Below, one piece after another: positions 7,949 through 16,060 of a stretch of DNA of 64,000 bases. The stretch spans positions 1 to 64,000 of the forward strand of contig NZ_BTPU01000009.1 in NCBI RefSeq assembly GCF_036985595.1, written 5' to 3'. The stretch is from Vallitalea maricola (GTDB lineage Bacteria; Bacillota; Clostridia; Lachnospirales; Vallitaleaceae). The notes below the pieces were generated by a model. The model did not search any database and was not told the origin of the DNA. It saw only the letters and a list, made by a program, of their open reading frames with translations. How positions within the stretch are numbered: position 1 is the first letter of the stretch; each line of letters opens with the position of its first letter. A program made the translations under genes and the position numbers.

Positions 7949-8676
7949 TTATTGAACTCAACAATATTTTTCCTATATCTAGTTGGTACAAATTGTCTTT
8001 GTAATACTAGATTCTTTCTCTCCTTGATTCCTATATGCTCAAAATACCCTTTCCACATCTCTTGGAAATTTCTTTCTCTCTCTGAGATAGCTATATCTTC
8101 CTGATACTCAAAATCTGTTATCATCCATTCTCTTTTATTATATATAACAGCTTTATTACGTTTTTTATCATGGATTATGAATTTCTCATTTTTCATTCTA
8201 TCTGCAAAATGGTCGGCTAATAACTCAATTACATCATTATCAGGTGTCAACGGTGCATAAAGTACCTCTCCAACCTCTTGGAACCTTAATAAACCTAAGA
8301 GTCTATGCCTTTCCTTTGATACTTTGGAAGATAGGTTATGGACATTCAGAACATCCTTATGAGTATGGTCGTTATCTACTTTATACCCCATCTTGAATCC
8401 TAATTCCAAGTATTTTAATATATAGCAGTCTTTTTTGTAATCATCAGATAAAAATGTATAATAAGCGTTTTTCATAGCTTCATCGGATATCTTGTTCCAT
8501 ATGGCATCATATACTTTACCTGCTTTTTTATCATCGGTAGTAATATTAACTTCTGGTTCTAATAGTTGCATTTCATATCTATTTTCATAATATATTCCAT
8601 TAGCTTTTTCAGTATAATAATGTTCGTATACACAAGTTAAGAGTCCATTAAATGTTCCATCATGTAAATACACCAT
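7912..8676 (-). CDS. TIGR03915/DUF4130-family DNA metabolism protein with transposon-encoded C-terminus
   Basis: The protein matches the family found beside a radical-SAM protein and, in many genomes, a uracil-DNA glycosylase. Family features are the start VYLHDGTFNGLLTCVYEHY, a central KVSKERHRLLGLLRFQEVG and the late RNLVLQRQFVPTRYRKNIVEF-like block (ERKNLVLQRQF). The activity is not established. The last twelve residues (KGWRQQNANLQR) and the TAA are encoded by the transposon's right inverted repeat. Removing the element predicts an ancestral tail of NYKKKH and TGA inside the terminator at 1914-1954. The conserved core is intact, so function may survive, but the gene has lost its own terminator. 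It is the second gene of a pair with 8713-9951. Confidence 0.85.
   Translation of the reverse strand: MVYLHDGTFNGLLTCVYEHYYTEKANGIYYENRYEMQLLEPEVNITTDDKKAGKVYDAIWNKISDEAMKNAYYTFLSDDYKKDCYILKYLELGFKMGYKVDNDHTHKDVLNVHNLSSKVSKERHRLLGLLRFQEVGEVLYAPLTPDNDVIELLADHFADRMKNEKFIIHDKKRNKAVIYNKREWMITDFEYQEDIAISERERNFQEMWKGYFEHIGIKERKNLVLQRQFVPTRYRKNIVEFNKGWRQQNANLQR
7949..7953. repeat. Target-site duplication, right copy (TTATT)
   Basis: This is the second copy of the 5-bp duplication, abutting the CCCC tip of the right inverted repeat. It shows that 1964-7948, rather than a shorter tnpA-tnpR core, moved as one unit. Confidence 0.88.
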
Positions 8677-8712
8677 ATCATCAATCCCTTTATTAATTAT
8701 TGCTATATATAT

Positions 8713-9951
8713 TTATATTTGCAAAGTAAGTTGTTCATAAGGTGGTAAAGGATTCAATATACTTTTAATATTCTCTGGGTCAAGATTTTTTTCTCCGTAA
8801 TACTTGCCGTTGCATGTAACAAAAAATCTAGCTCTTTTTAATACTACTCCCATTTTTTTTAAATCCTCATAGGTAACTATTCTTACTTTTCTTTGGTTAA
8901 GTATTCTTCTAGCTGAGACCATTCCAATACCCGGAATTCTTAATAATTCGTTTACTGATACTTTGTTCACTTCTTTTGGGAATTCTCCAATATTTCGAAG
9001 TGCCCAAATCATCTTAGGGTCATAATCCAAATCAAAATTGGGATTAGTGTTATCCAGCAATTCTTTTGCTTCAAATTTATAGAATCTTAAAAGCCAATCT
9101 GCTTGATATAACCTGTGTTCTCTAAGCATTGGTGTTGTAGTTGAACTTATGGCTGGTAAGTTACCACCTTTATTGACAGGTACGTATGCAGAAAAATATA
9201 CTCTTTTTAGCTTGAATCTTTTATATAATTGATCAGTTATGCTTAACATGGATAAATCACTTTCACTGGTAGCTCCTACAATCATTTGAGTAGATTGACC
9301 TGCTGGAACGAACTTTTTGGCATGTTTGTAACGAGCTACTTCATAACTTGATTTATTTATCTCGTCTTTTATTTGATTCATTGGCAAAAATAATTTTCTC
9401 ATGGTTTTTTGGGGTGCTAATAATTTTAGCCCATCTTCTGTTGGTAATTCTATATTAACGCTCATCCTATCAGCAAGTTCCCCCGCTTGCTGAATGAGTA
9501 TCTTATCTGCTCCCGGTATAGCCTTTACATGAATATAACCAGAAAATCCATAGTGATTCCTAAGTATAAGCAGAGTCTTGACTATCTTCTCCATTGTGTG
9601 ATTAGGATTTTTCTCAACAGCTGAGCTTAAGAATAAACCTTCTATATAGTTTCTTCTATAAAATTCAATAGTAAGTTCAGCTACTTCTTCTGGTGTGAAA
9701 CTAGCTCTTTTTACATCATTACTTAATCTATTAACACAGTATTCACAATCATATACACAATAATTGCTAAGTAATATTTTTAATAACGATACACATCTAC
9801 CATCCGAAGCCCAAGTATGACATATCCCACTAGCTTGTGAACTTCCAATTTTACCTGTATTCTTTCGATTAACACCACTAGAAGCACATGAAACATCATA
9901 CTTAGCTGCATCAGCTAATACTTGTAATTTTTCTATTATATTCTTCTTCAT
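8713..9951 (-). CDS. Radical SAM protein linked to DNA repair (TIGR03916 family)
   Basis: This 412-residue protein has the radical-SAM cluster motif CVYDCEYC (C-x3-C-x2-C) near residue 70 in LLSNYCVYDCEYCVNRL. A SAM-barrel core follows (YIEGLFLSSAVEKNPNHTMEKIVKTLLILR). A C-terminal helix-hairpin-helix (VNELLRIPGIGMVSARRILNQRK) is typical of DNA-binding repair proteins. It matches the family called 'putative DNA modification/repair radical SAM protein', which nearly always neighbours the TIGR03915 gene. The reaction is not known. The pair is co-transcribed, with 36 bp between the genes. No uracil-DNA glycosylase is visible here. Confidence 0.88.
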   Translation of the reverse strand: MKKNIIEKLQVLADAAKYDVSCASSGVNRKNTGKIGSSQASGICHTWASDGRCVSLLKILLSNYCVYDCEYCVNRLSNDVKRASFTPEEVAELTIEFYRRNYIEGLFLSSAVEKNPNHTMEKIVKTLLILRNHYGFSGYIHVKAIPGADKILIQQAGELADRMSVNIELPTEDGLKLLAPQKTMRKLFLPMNQIKDEINKSSYEVARYKHAKKFVPAGQSTQMIVGATSESDLSMLSITDQLYKRFKLKRVYFSAYVPVNKGGNLPAISSTTTPMLREHRLYQADWLLRFYKFEAKELLDNTNPNFDLDYDPKMIWALRNIGEFPKEVNKVSVNELLRIPGIGMVSARRILNQRKVRIVTYEDLKKMGVVLKRARFFVTCNGKYYGEKNLDPENIKSILNPLPPYEQLTLQI

Positions 9952-10004
9952 ATAATCACCATCTATATTATATCAAAATTATGGCAGCAATGCAAACATA
10001 TGTT

Positions 10005-10205
10005 CTACAAATCGTAATCACGGTTGATTTGTGCTTTTAATTTTAGCACTTTTCCTCTGTCGGCTTCTAACTCCGTCGCCAGTTTATAACTTAGTATAAA
10101 GTATGTAGCTATACACAATACTAATATTGCCACATAGTTTTTGAAGTAAACGCTACTTCTCTTGAATGAATATGTTCTATATAATGATAAAAGAGTTATT
10201 TGCAA
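10005..10205 (-). CDS. Possible small single-pass membrane protein
   Basis: A 66-codon frame encodes one hydrophobic segment (VAILVLCIATYFILSY) followed by a charged tail (KLATELEADRGKVLKLKAQINRDYDL). Amino-acid composition looks protein-like, but the only starts are a TTG at 10205 or internal codons, with no Shine-Dalgarno. It may be real with an unusual start, a remnant, or chance. I do not recognise a family. Confidence 0.3.
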   Translation of the reverse strand: MQITLLSLYRTYSFKRSSVYFKNYVAILVLCIATYFILSYKLATELEADRGKVLKLKAQINRDYDL

Positions 10206-10222
10206 TGGGTGTGCAATGGGTG
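10201..10222 (+). repeat. Perfect 11-bp tandem repeat upstream of the PTS-like locus
   Basis: TGCAATGGGTG occurs twice back to back, about 40 bp before the first HPr gene. Its position just before the operon makes it a candidate regulator-binding site, for example for the PRD protein encoded two genes on. Confidence 0.6.
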
Positions 10223-10260
10223 TTATAAGCAGACAATATTAATATGGAGGTATTCAAATA

Positions 10261-10517
10261 TGAATAGTGCAATTATAAAGAATGAATTAGGGTTACACGC
10301 AAGGCCGATAACGAAATGGTTAGAGGCTATAAAGATTTTAGATGCAGATATTACAGTAATATGCAAAGGTAAAAAATATAATGGTAATTCTATGATTGGA
10401 TTAATGTCCATGGCAGCTAAAAAAGGTGATGAATTATCAATAGAATCAGAAGGGACTGATAGTGAAAAAGCAATTAAGATGTTATTGGACTTAATAGAAG
10501 ACGGTTTTGGAGAGTAG
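10261..10517 (+). CDS. HPr-like phosphocarrier (first copy)
   Basis: The 85-residue protein has the HPr signature GLHARP with the phospho-acceptor His at residue 13. A serine at position 44 within NSMIGLMSM corresponds to the HPr kinase target Ser46. GGAGG (10246-10250) with 10-bp spacing supports ATG 10261; a longer frame from 10200 has no ribosome site. HPr passes phosphate from Enzyme I to sugar-specific components. It heads a locus that ends with its own Enzyme I and a second, more canonical HPr, so this copy may serve the unusual transporter or the PRD regulator rather than general PTS traffic. Confidence 0.88.
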
Positions 10518-10602
10518 TATTTTGCCACATATAAGTTGAATAAAGTTAAACTTCAAAATAAAAGTGAAACACCGTATACTTTAGGTAAGGGAATGATGAC
10601 AC

Positions 10603-12450
10603 ATGGCATTATCCTTAAGAGAAAAAGCCATTATTGAAATTCTTATAAATGAGAAAAGGCCTGTACGTATTTATGAGATTGCAGAAAAATTAAATGTAAG
10701 TCAAAGGACTATAAGGTATGACTTAGATGAAATTGATTATGCACTTAAAAATGTAGATGAATGCATTGTCAGAAAACCAAGAGTGGGAATTTTATTAGAA
10801 ACGCAATGCACATTGGAAGAACTGGTTGAAAAATGTGGAGATAATTATACTAATATGCCTTATTTAAATAAGAATGAACGCTATATTTATCTTGGTATGC
10901 ATTTTTTAACAACAGATGATTTCACATCAAGTGAGCAATTAGCCACCATGTTAGGTGTAAGTCGCTCAGCCATTATGAGTGATATTAAAGAAATATCGCA
11001 AAGAGCAGTGGATAAATATAATGTACAGATTTTAGCAAAAAAGGGCTATGGCTATCGAGTACAAGGTAACGAACAATTACTGCGTAGATGGATGAGCGAC
11101 TTAGTTTATGAAGCTTTATTACTCAAAAGACAAGGAGAAAAGATTCATCCTGTTAGTGAAGGCATATCCACACTTGTGAATTCCTATGATGTCAGCGACA
11201 TAAGACGAGCTGTTAAGTCAAGTCGGCGTGTAGATGCTTTTTGGCTACCTTACGATGAATACTTGAAAGTTATTGCAATCATTAAAACAACGTTTTATAG
11301 AGTTGAAAAACACAAGTATTTAAAGGAGGATTTATTTGAAGGTAAGGAATATATTAAGTTAAGAACATATCCAATTGCAAAAGAAATCGTAAAGCAACTG
11401 GCTGTTAGAGAATTTCCAGAGTTAGAAATTAATTTTTTGGCTTATGAATTATTAGCGAGTAACATGAAATTTCCTGATAACTCTTCAAAATTAGTTGATC
11501 CAAAACTGATTGATACTGTTGATGAGATGATGAACTTTCTTCAAAAACATGAACAATGGAGTAATGATTCAATAACAACTTTAAAGAAAGATTTATTATT
11601 CCATTTTGAAGTAACATTAGAAAAGATACAGCTTAATATCCCAAACAATAATCCATTACTAGACGAAATAAAAAAGACCTATTTTGTTGAATATGTTCGA
11701 GCTTCTGAGTTATTAGATATTTTTAAAAAGAGATATAATATAGATTTTACAGATGATGAAATTGGATTTATTACAATGTACTTGGTCAAAAATCGTGGAA
11801 AGCAAGATGTAAGAATACAAAAAAATATTATTATTGTTTGTGGTTCTGGAAGAGGAGCGTCACGATTATTAGCTACAAGAATTATTAATAATATATCAAA
11901 TATAAACATTCATAGTATTGTAGCAGTTTTTGAAATAGAAGAAAAAACAATGAACTACGAAAATATTGATTTAGTTATTTCTACAGTGCCTTTAAAAGAT
12001 ATAAAATTACCTTGGATAAGAGTTAGCCCACTTATAACGGATAATGAGCTAGGATTAATATCTAAGAAGCTATTTAATCAAAAAGAAGATCAAGAAGAAT
12101 TAAAATATGTCACAGCCAATGATAAAGAGTATTTGAACAAAGAATCTGAATTCGCTCATCTAATTGGTATGATTCTTATCGAATTGGGAATTACTTTATC
12201 TTCTTTAGAAGATAATGGGCTAATTAAGAAAGATAAGCTTTTACAGTGGGGGTTAACGCTTCATATTGTAATGGCTGTTCCACGATGGAAATTAGGGCAG
12301 TTTAATATTGAGCCAGATTTGGATAAGGCAAAGAAAGAACAGCCCCTTATATTTAGTGAAATTAAAAAGGTGCTGGGAGTAATACGCGATAAATATGACC
12401 TTATTATTTCAGAAGATGAAGTCATTCCAATTATGCGTTATCTCTTATAG
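10603..12450 (+). CDS. PRD-containing transcriptional regulator with EIIB-like domain
   Basis: The 615-residue protein has two N-terminal winged-helix regions (about 8-60, EIAEKLNVSQRTIRYDL, and about 90-160, LATMLGVSRSAIMSDI). Two PTS-regulation domains follow (about 205-310 and 310-400). Next is an EIIB-like domain (about 408-490) with Cys413 in IIIVCGSGRGASRLL. The C-terminal segment resembles another PRD (WGLTLHIVMAVPR, conserved His). Such regulators activate PTS operons according to phosphorylation by HPr and EII proteins. It lacks a sigma-54-interacting AAA domain, so it is of the MtlR/BglG-like class rather than LevR. It lies 85 bp after the HPr gene and is expected to sense flux through the adjacent system. 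Confidence 0.88.
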   Translation: MALSLREKAIIEILINEKRPVRIYEIAEKLNVSQRTIRYDLDEIDYALKNVDECIVRKPRVGILLETQCTLEELVEKCGDNYTNMPYLNKNERYIYLGMHFLTTDDFTSSEQLATMLGVSRSAIMSDIKEISQRAVDKYNVQILAKKGYGYRVQGNEQLLRRWMSDLVYEALLLKRQGEKIHPVSEGISTLVNSYDVSDIRRAVKSSRRVDAFWLPYDEYLKVIAIIKTTFYRVEKHKYLKEDLFEGKEYIKLRTYPIAKEIVKQLAVREFPELEINFLAYELLASNMKFPDNSSKLVDPKLIDTVDEMMNFLQKHEQWSNDSITTLKKDLLFHFEVTLEKIQLNIPNNNPLLDEIKKTYFVEYVRASELLDIFKKRYNIDFTDDEIGFITMYLVKNRGKQDVRIQKNIIIVCGSGRGASRLLATRIINNISNINIHSIVAVFEIEEKTMNYENIDLVISTVPLKDIKLPWIRVSPLITDNELGLISKKLFNQKEDQEELKYVTANDKEYLNKESEFAHLIGMILIELGITLSSLEDNGLIKKDKLLQWGLTLHIVMAVPRWKLGQFNIEPDLDKAKKEQPLIFSEIKKVLGVIRDKYDLIISEDEVIPIMRYLL

Positions 12451-12467
12451 AAAAGGATGGTGATAAA

Positions 12468-13589
12468 ATGAGCAATACACTAAATGTTGTTGGAGGAATT
12501 TTGTTTGAACCAGGACATGAAAATCACCTTAGACAAACAGATTTTTTCATAGAAAATGGAATTATAAAAAGTTTTAGCAAGGTAAATGGTATAGAAACAG
12601 TTGATGTTAATGGTGCTTTTGTATCAGCTGGTTGGATTGATTCGCATGTTCATTGTTTTCCAGGAGAAAGCATGATTAGTATTCATCCAGATAAAATAGG
12701 TGTAATAAAAGGTGTAACAACAGTCATTGATGCAGGAACATCTGGAGCTAATACTGTTGATATATTCCAAAAGGAAATTATTGATAAAAGTCATACAAAA
12801 GTAAAGATATTATTAAATGTATCCAGTGATGGATTAATTACATTAAATGAACTGGCTAATAAAGATGCTATTTCTTATGAAAAAATTACTTCTGTACTTA
12901 AGCGTAATAAAAACATCGTTGGATTAAAAGCTCGGATAAGTAGTTCTGTCTTAGGTGATATGGGAATAGAACAACTTATATTAGCAAAAGAGGTAAGTGA
13001 AAAATGTCAGTTGCCTTTAGTGGTTCATATTGGTAATGCACCACCTGAAATATCAGATGTTCTAGATGTTCTAGGTAAAGATGATGTTATTACACATATG
13101 TATCATAGTAAAGTCAATGGTTTATTTGAAAAAGATGGTACCCCAAAAGGAGCAACTAAACGAGCTATTGAGAGAGGCGTAAAATTTGACGTTGGTCATG
13201 GAATGGCAAGCTTTTCTTTTCACGTAGCCAAACGAGCTATTGAAAACGGAGTAAAGCCAGATACTATTTCAACAGATATATATGAAAAAAATATTGTAAC
13301 ACCAGTAGGTAGTTTAGGAATAACTATGAATAAATTAATAGCAGCAGGGTTGTCACTAGAAGAAGTCATACAATGTGTTACAAGTCATGTAAGTGATTTG
13401 TATGACCTAGAGGATAGAGGAAGAATTCAAACAGGACTACGTGGAGACTTAACCATATTCAATGTTTCTGAGGAAGCTACAATTGGTATTGATTCAGACG
13501 GTAGTAAAATAAACTTAGAAAAAAATGTTAAGCCAACCATGACTTGTATTGGTGGTAAGTTATATTCTATAGAAAATGGAGTTGTATAA
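12468..13589 (+). CDS. Amidohydrolase, EF_0837 family (TIGR03583-like)
   Basis: This 373-residue protein is an amidohydrolase-superfamily TIM barrel. It has the metal-binding H60-x-H62 in AGWIDSHVHCFPGE, a candidate carbamylated lysine in VGLKARISSS, later metal ligands in VVHIGN and ITHMYHSK, and the catalytic Asp in STDIYEKN. It matches the dihydroorotase/deacetylase-like proteins of the EF_0829-EF_0839 cluster. Inference: it hydrolyses an amide or N-acyl bond of the imported compound before the PLP and aldolase steps. It starts 18 bp after the regulator and overlaps or abuts the next gene. Confidence 0.82.
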   Translation: MSNTLNVVGGILFEPGHENHLRQTDFFIENGIIKSFSKVNGIETVDVNGAFVSAGWIDSHVHCFPGESMISIHPDKIGVIKGVTTVIDAGTSGANTVDIFQKEIIDKSHTKVKILLNVSSDGLITLNELANKDAISYEKITSVLKRNKNIVGLKARISSSVLGDMGIEQLILAKEVSEKCQLPLVVHIGNAPPEISDVLDVLGKDDVITHMYHSKVNGLFEKDGTPKGATKRAIERGVKFDVGHGMASFSFHVAKRAIENGVKPDTISTDIYEKNIVTPVGSLGITMNKLIAAGLSLEEVIQCVTSHVSDLYDLEDRGRIQTGLRGDLTIFNVSEEATIGIDSDGSKINLEKNVKPTMTCIGGKLYSIENGVV

Positions 13590-13590
13590 T

Positions 13591-13956
13591 TTGGAAATGT
13601 TAGCATTATTAGAAAAACAGATGCAGCTAAGTGAGCAAGATATCTTAGATTTTTCACCGTATTATGATAAAATCTGTGCATTTTTGGAGAAAAATCATAT
13701 ACAGTTTGATGAAAACTTTGCATTGGGATTTTATTCACATATGTACGCATTTGTTGGAAGATTAAAAATAGGTGAAATGGTTCAAGACGTTGATCGAACC
13801 CTCGAAAAGGAGATTGAACCTAGAGTGATGGTACTTACGAAAGAATTACTAGAGAGTGTTGGTAATGAATATTTATCTGTGGTTTCAAAGGATGAAATAC
13901 TACTGGCCTCAATTCATATTCAGACAGCTATATTAATGCAAGAGAAAGGAGAATAA
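13591..13956 (+). CDS. Small PRD-domain protein, EF_0829 family (TIGR03582-like)
   Basis: This roughly 121-residue protein is a single PTS-regulation domain with conserved histidine-bearing segments (LGFYSHMYAFVGRLKIGE and EILLASIHIQTAILMQEKGE). I favour the TTG at 13591, which has GGAG at 13578-13581; an ATG at 13576 overlaps the upstream gene and has no ribosome site. A free-standing PRD could be phosphorylated by HPr or bind the large regulator as a signal adaptor; this is inference. The next gene begins two bases after its stop. Confidence 0.78.
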   Translation: MEMLALLEKQMQLSEQDILDFSPYYDKICAFLEKNHIQFDENFALGFYSHMYAFVGRLKIGEMVQDVDRTLEKEIEPRVMVLTKELLESVGNEYLSVVSKDEILLASIHIQTAILMQEKGE

Positions 13957-13957
13957 C

Positions 13958-14317
13958 ATGGTTACTATAGTTATTGGCGATCGTTTAGGTAAAGGTCAAA
14001 ATGTTGCAAAGGGTATTGAAAAAGCAGGAGGAAAAGCTATTGTTATAGAAGGAATGGCTGCTGACATGCGATTAGGTGATGAAATGGAAAAGGCAAACGC
14101 TGATTTAGGTATCTCATTTTGTGGAAGTGGGGGAGCTGGAGCGTTAATGGCTGCAAACAAATATGGTTATAAAGTAACGCATCATTTACGTTCTATTGAA
14201 GCTGGAGAAACCGCAATACAAGAAGGAAATAAAGTTCTTGGTTTTGGATTTATGGATGTAGAAGAATTAGGATACCGATTAACTAAAGCATATATTAAAA
14301 TGCAGGAAGGAAAATAG
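13958..14317 (+). CDS. Glycine-rich SFCGS-family protein (EF_0830/TIGR03577-like)
   Basis: The 119-residue soluble protein has the diagnostic ISFCGSGGAGALMAANKYGY, with Cys55 in a P-loop-like turn, and an N-terminal TIVIGDRLGKGQNVAKGI strand-loop-helix. The family is conserved in this cluster in both Gram-positive and Gram-negative bacteria and has no proven function. The fold pattern (strand, glycine loop, helix) and a single conserved Cys are reminiscent of PTS EIIB components. I therefore suggest it is the phospho-carrying subunit of the transporter formed by the two membrane proteins. That is a hypothesis, not a family annotation. Confidence 0.82.
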   Translation: MVTIVIGDRLGKGQNVAKGIEKAGGKAIVIEGMAADMRLGDEMEKANADLGISFCGSGGAGALMAANKYGYKVTHHLRSIEAGETAIQEGNKVLGFGFMDVEELGYRLTKAYIKMQEGK

Positions 14318-14318
14318 T

Positions 14319-14609
14319 ATGGATGAAAAACAATTACTTAAAGTTGAACGAAAGACCTTGGAAGTATCGGGGATAGGAAAAACTAAAGAAGAAGCTTTCG
14401 GTAAAATTCTTACAAACTTAAGACAAGAGGTTTATAAAGATACAAAAGGGTTGATTCTAAAGATGGATCCTATTGAAGTCTATTTAGTTGAAGAAAAAAG
14501 GTCATCAGAAATTGAAAAGTTTTTGTTTCTATTCATGCCAAGAGAAAAGGATAAATTTAATTTAACATATAAATTTATCGTAGAAGTACGATATGTAGAA
14601 AAATTATAA
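14319..14609 (+). CDS. DUF4312-family protein (EF_0831/TIGR03578-like)
   Basis: This 96-residue protein contains KTLEVSGIGKTKEEAFGKILTNLRQEVYKDTKGLILKMDPIEVYLVEE and a charged C-terminal half. It matches the third small soluble protein of the EF_0829-type cluster, of unknown function. It begins one base after the SFCGS gene's stop, in a tightly packed operon. It might be an EIIA-like or stabilising subunit, but there is no conserved His that would make this convincing. It has no signal peptide or membrane segment. Confidence 0.78.
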   Translation: MDEKQLLKVERKTLEVSGIGKTKEEAFGKILTNLRQEVYKDTKGLILKMDPIEVYLVEEKRSSEIEKFLFLFMPREKDKFNLTYKFIVEVRYVEKL

Positions 14610-14628
14610 GTTAAAGGGAGGAATTAAG

Positions 14629-15342
14629 TTGTTAGAAATTATTATTAAATCACTCATTATTGGAGCGATAGGTGGTGGCGCAATTGCAGCTGGTGCAGCA
14701 AGAATGTTTCATACTCCAAAGTCACAATCAATGGGTGCATTTAGAACTTTAGGAGAGCTTAATGCGTGTCAAGGAGACCCGGTTGCACATGCCTCATTTG
14801 GGCTAGGATTTTTATTCAACGCAGCAGCAGCAGTAGTAGCATCAGGAGCATTGACTCAAGACGTGTTCCATAGAATTATTCCTAACTTTGCAGCAGGAAG
14901 TTTATTAATCAAGAATAAAAATGTAGAAGAAACAATGCACGACCCGTCAAAAATGATGGTTGCTGGAGCTGTTTCAGGTGCAGTAGTTGTCACATTCTTA
15001 AATACTATTGCTTCTGCAATTCCAGAGTCATTATCCATTATTGCTAAAGAAATTTTAGCACCTGCTTCTTCAATGATGATGTCAACAGTTATGCCTATCA
15101 TCTTCTGGTTAGCAGCTCTTGATGCAGGTAAAATTACAGGTATCTGGGGAACAGTACTTGGAGGATTAGGACATATGATTATGGGGAACTCAGTACCAGG
15201 TATCGTATTAGGTATACTTATTGGTAAGACTATTGAAGAAAAAGGATTTAATCGTTCTGCACAAATCATGTTAAGTATTGTTGTTGTAATGTTTGTCGTT
15301 ATAGCATATTTCCGTGGATTTTTTGCAAAACTAGGACTTTAA
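14629..15342 (+). CDS. DUF4311-family integral membrane protein (EF_0832/TIGR03579-like)
   Basis: The 237-residue protein has about six to seven predicted membrane segments with many Gly and Ala residues, starting LEIIIKSLIIGAIGGGAIAAGAARMFHTP. A conserved-looking loop LGELNACQGDPVAHASFGLGF follows. The TTG start has GGGAGG eight bases upstream. It is always paired with the DUF4310 protein; together they probably form the permease in place of an ordinary EIIC. Its mechanism is undescribed as far as I know. The neighbouring Enzyme I and HPr genes argue for phosphate-coupled transport. Confidence 0.82.
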   Translation: MLEIIIKSLIIGAIGGGAIAAGAARMFHTPKSQSMGAFRTLGELNACQGDPVAHASFGLGFLFNAAAAVVASGALTQDVFHRIIPNFAAGSLLIKNKNVEETMHDPSKMMVAGAVSGAVVVTFLNTIASAIPESLSIIAKEILAPASSMMMSTVMPIIFWLAALDAGKITGIWGTVLGGLGHMIMGNSVPGIVLGILIGKTIEEKGFNRSAQIMLSIVVVMFVVIAYFRGFFAKLGL

Positions 15343-15360
15343 TTAAGGAGGAAATAGATA

Positions 15361-16023
15361 GTGGAAAAGACAACAAATAATAAAATGAGTAAATTAGCTT
15401 TATGGCTATTAAAAGATTCAACATTTCCATTTTTAGTAGGAATAGCATGTGCCGCACTTTTTGCAGGAACGCATATGTATGTTACACATGGTATAGGTGC
15501 ATTTAATGAAATATTTGTAGTACAAATGTTAGATGAAGGTCTTCAAGGTGGAGATTTTGTAGCAGCAGCAGGTTTTGCAACAGGATTCTTAATTGCCAGA
15601 GTACTTGAAGGACCATTAGTAGGATTACTAGATATCGGTGGGTCATTAATGACTGGTGTTGGTATCGGTATACCAGCCGTTTTACTTTCAACTGGTATCA
15701 ACGCACCTGTAGAAAACTTCTCACTATCTTTAATTACTGGAGCAGCTATTGGTTTAATAATTGGTGGTATTATCATTATTATTAGAAAAATTATGCCTCA
15801 AGGAATCTCAGCAGCAGGAACTGGAATTATGATGGGTGCTGGTAATGCAACAGGTAGATTTTTAGGACCATTAATTATTTTAAGTTCTATTAATTATAAT
15901 GTACCAGCAGGTATTGGTGCCATTACAGGAGCAGCAATATTCTACAAAATGGATAGACATATATCAGGTGGAGCTATTATCGGAGCTATGGTAGTAGCAG
16001 GAATTGCTCAAGCGTTTATGTAA
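15361..16023 (+). CDS. DUF4310-family integral membrane protein (EF_0833/TIGR03580-like)
   Basis: This 220-residue membrane protein has about six hydrophobic segments and glycine-rich repeats (LLDIGGSLMTGVGIGIPAVLL and GTGIMMGAGNATGRFLGPLIIL). It starts at GTG 15361 with AAGGAGGA upstream, 18 bp after its partner DUF4311 gene. The two hydrophobic proteins are similar in size and composition, suggesting a two-subunit channel. No transporter-superfamily assignment can be made by eye. Confidence 0.82.
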   Translation: MEKTTNNKMSKLALWLLKDSTFPFLVGIACAALFAGTHMYVTHGIGAFNEIFVVQMLDEGLQGGDFVAAAGFATGFLIARVLEGPLVGLLDIGGSLMTGVGIGIPAVLLSTGINAPVENFSLSLITGAAIGLIIGGIIIIIRKIMPQGISAAGTGIMMGAGNATGRFLGPLIILSSINYNVPAGIGAITGAAIFYKMDRHISGGAIIGAMVVAGIAQAFM

Positions 16024-16060
16024 AAAAAAACAAAAGATACACATTTGAAAAGAGGATATT

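Noticed and set aside
14856..15269. Minus-strand open frame opposite the DUF4311 gene
   Set aside because: It is an antisense shadow of a low-complexity membrane gene with no ribosome site and a proline/isoleucine-rich, unprotein-like sequence.
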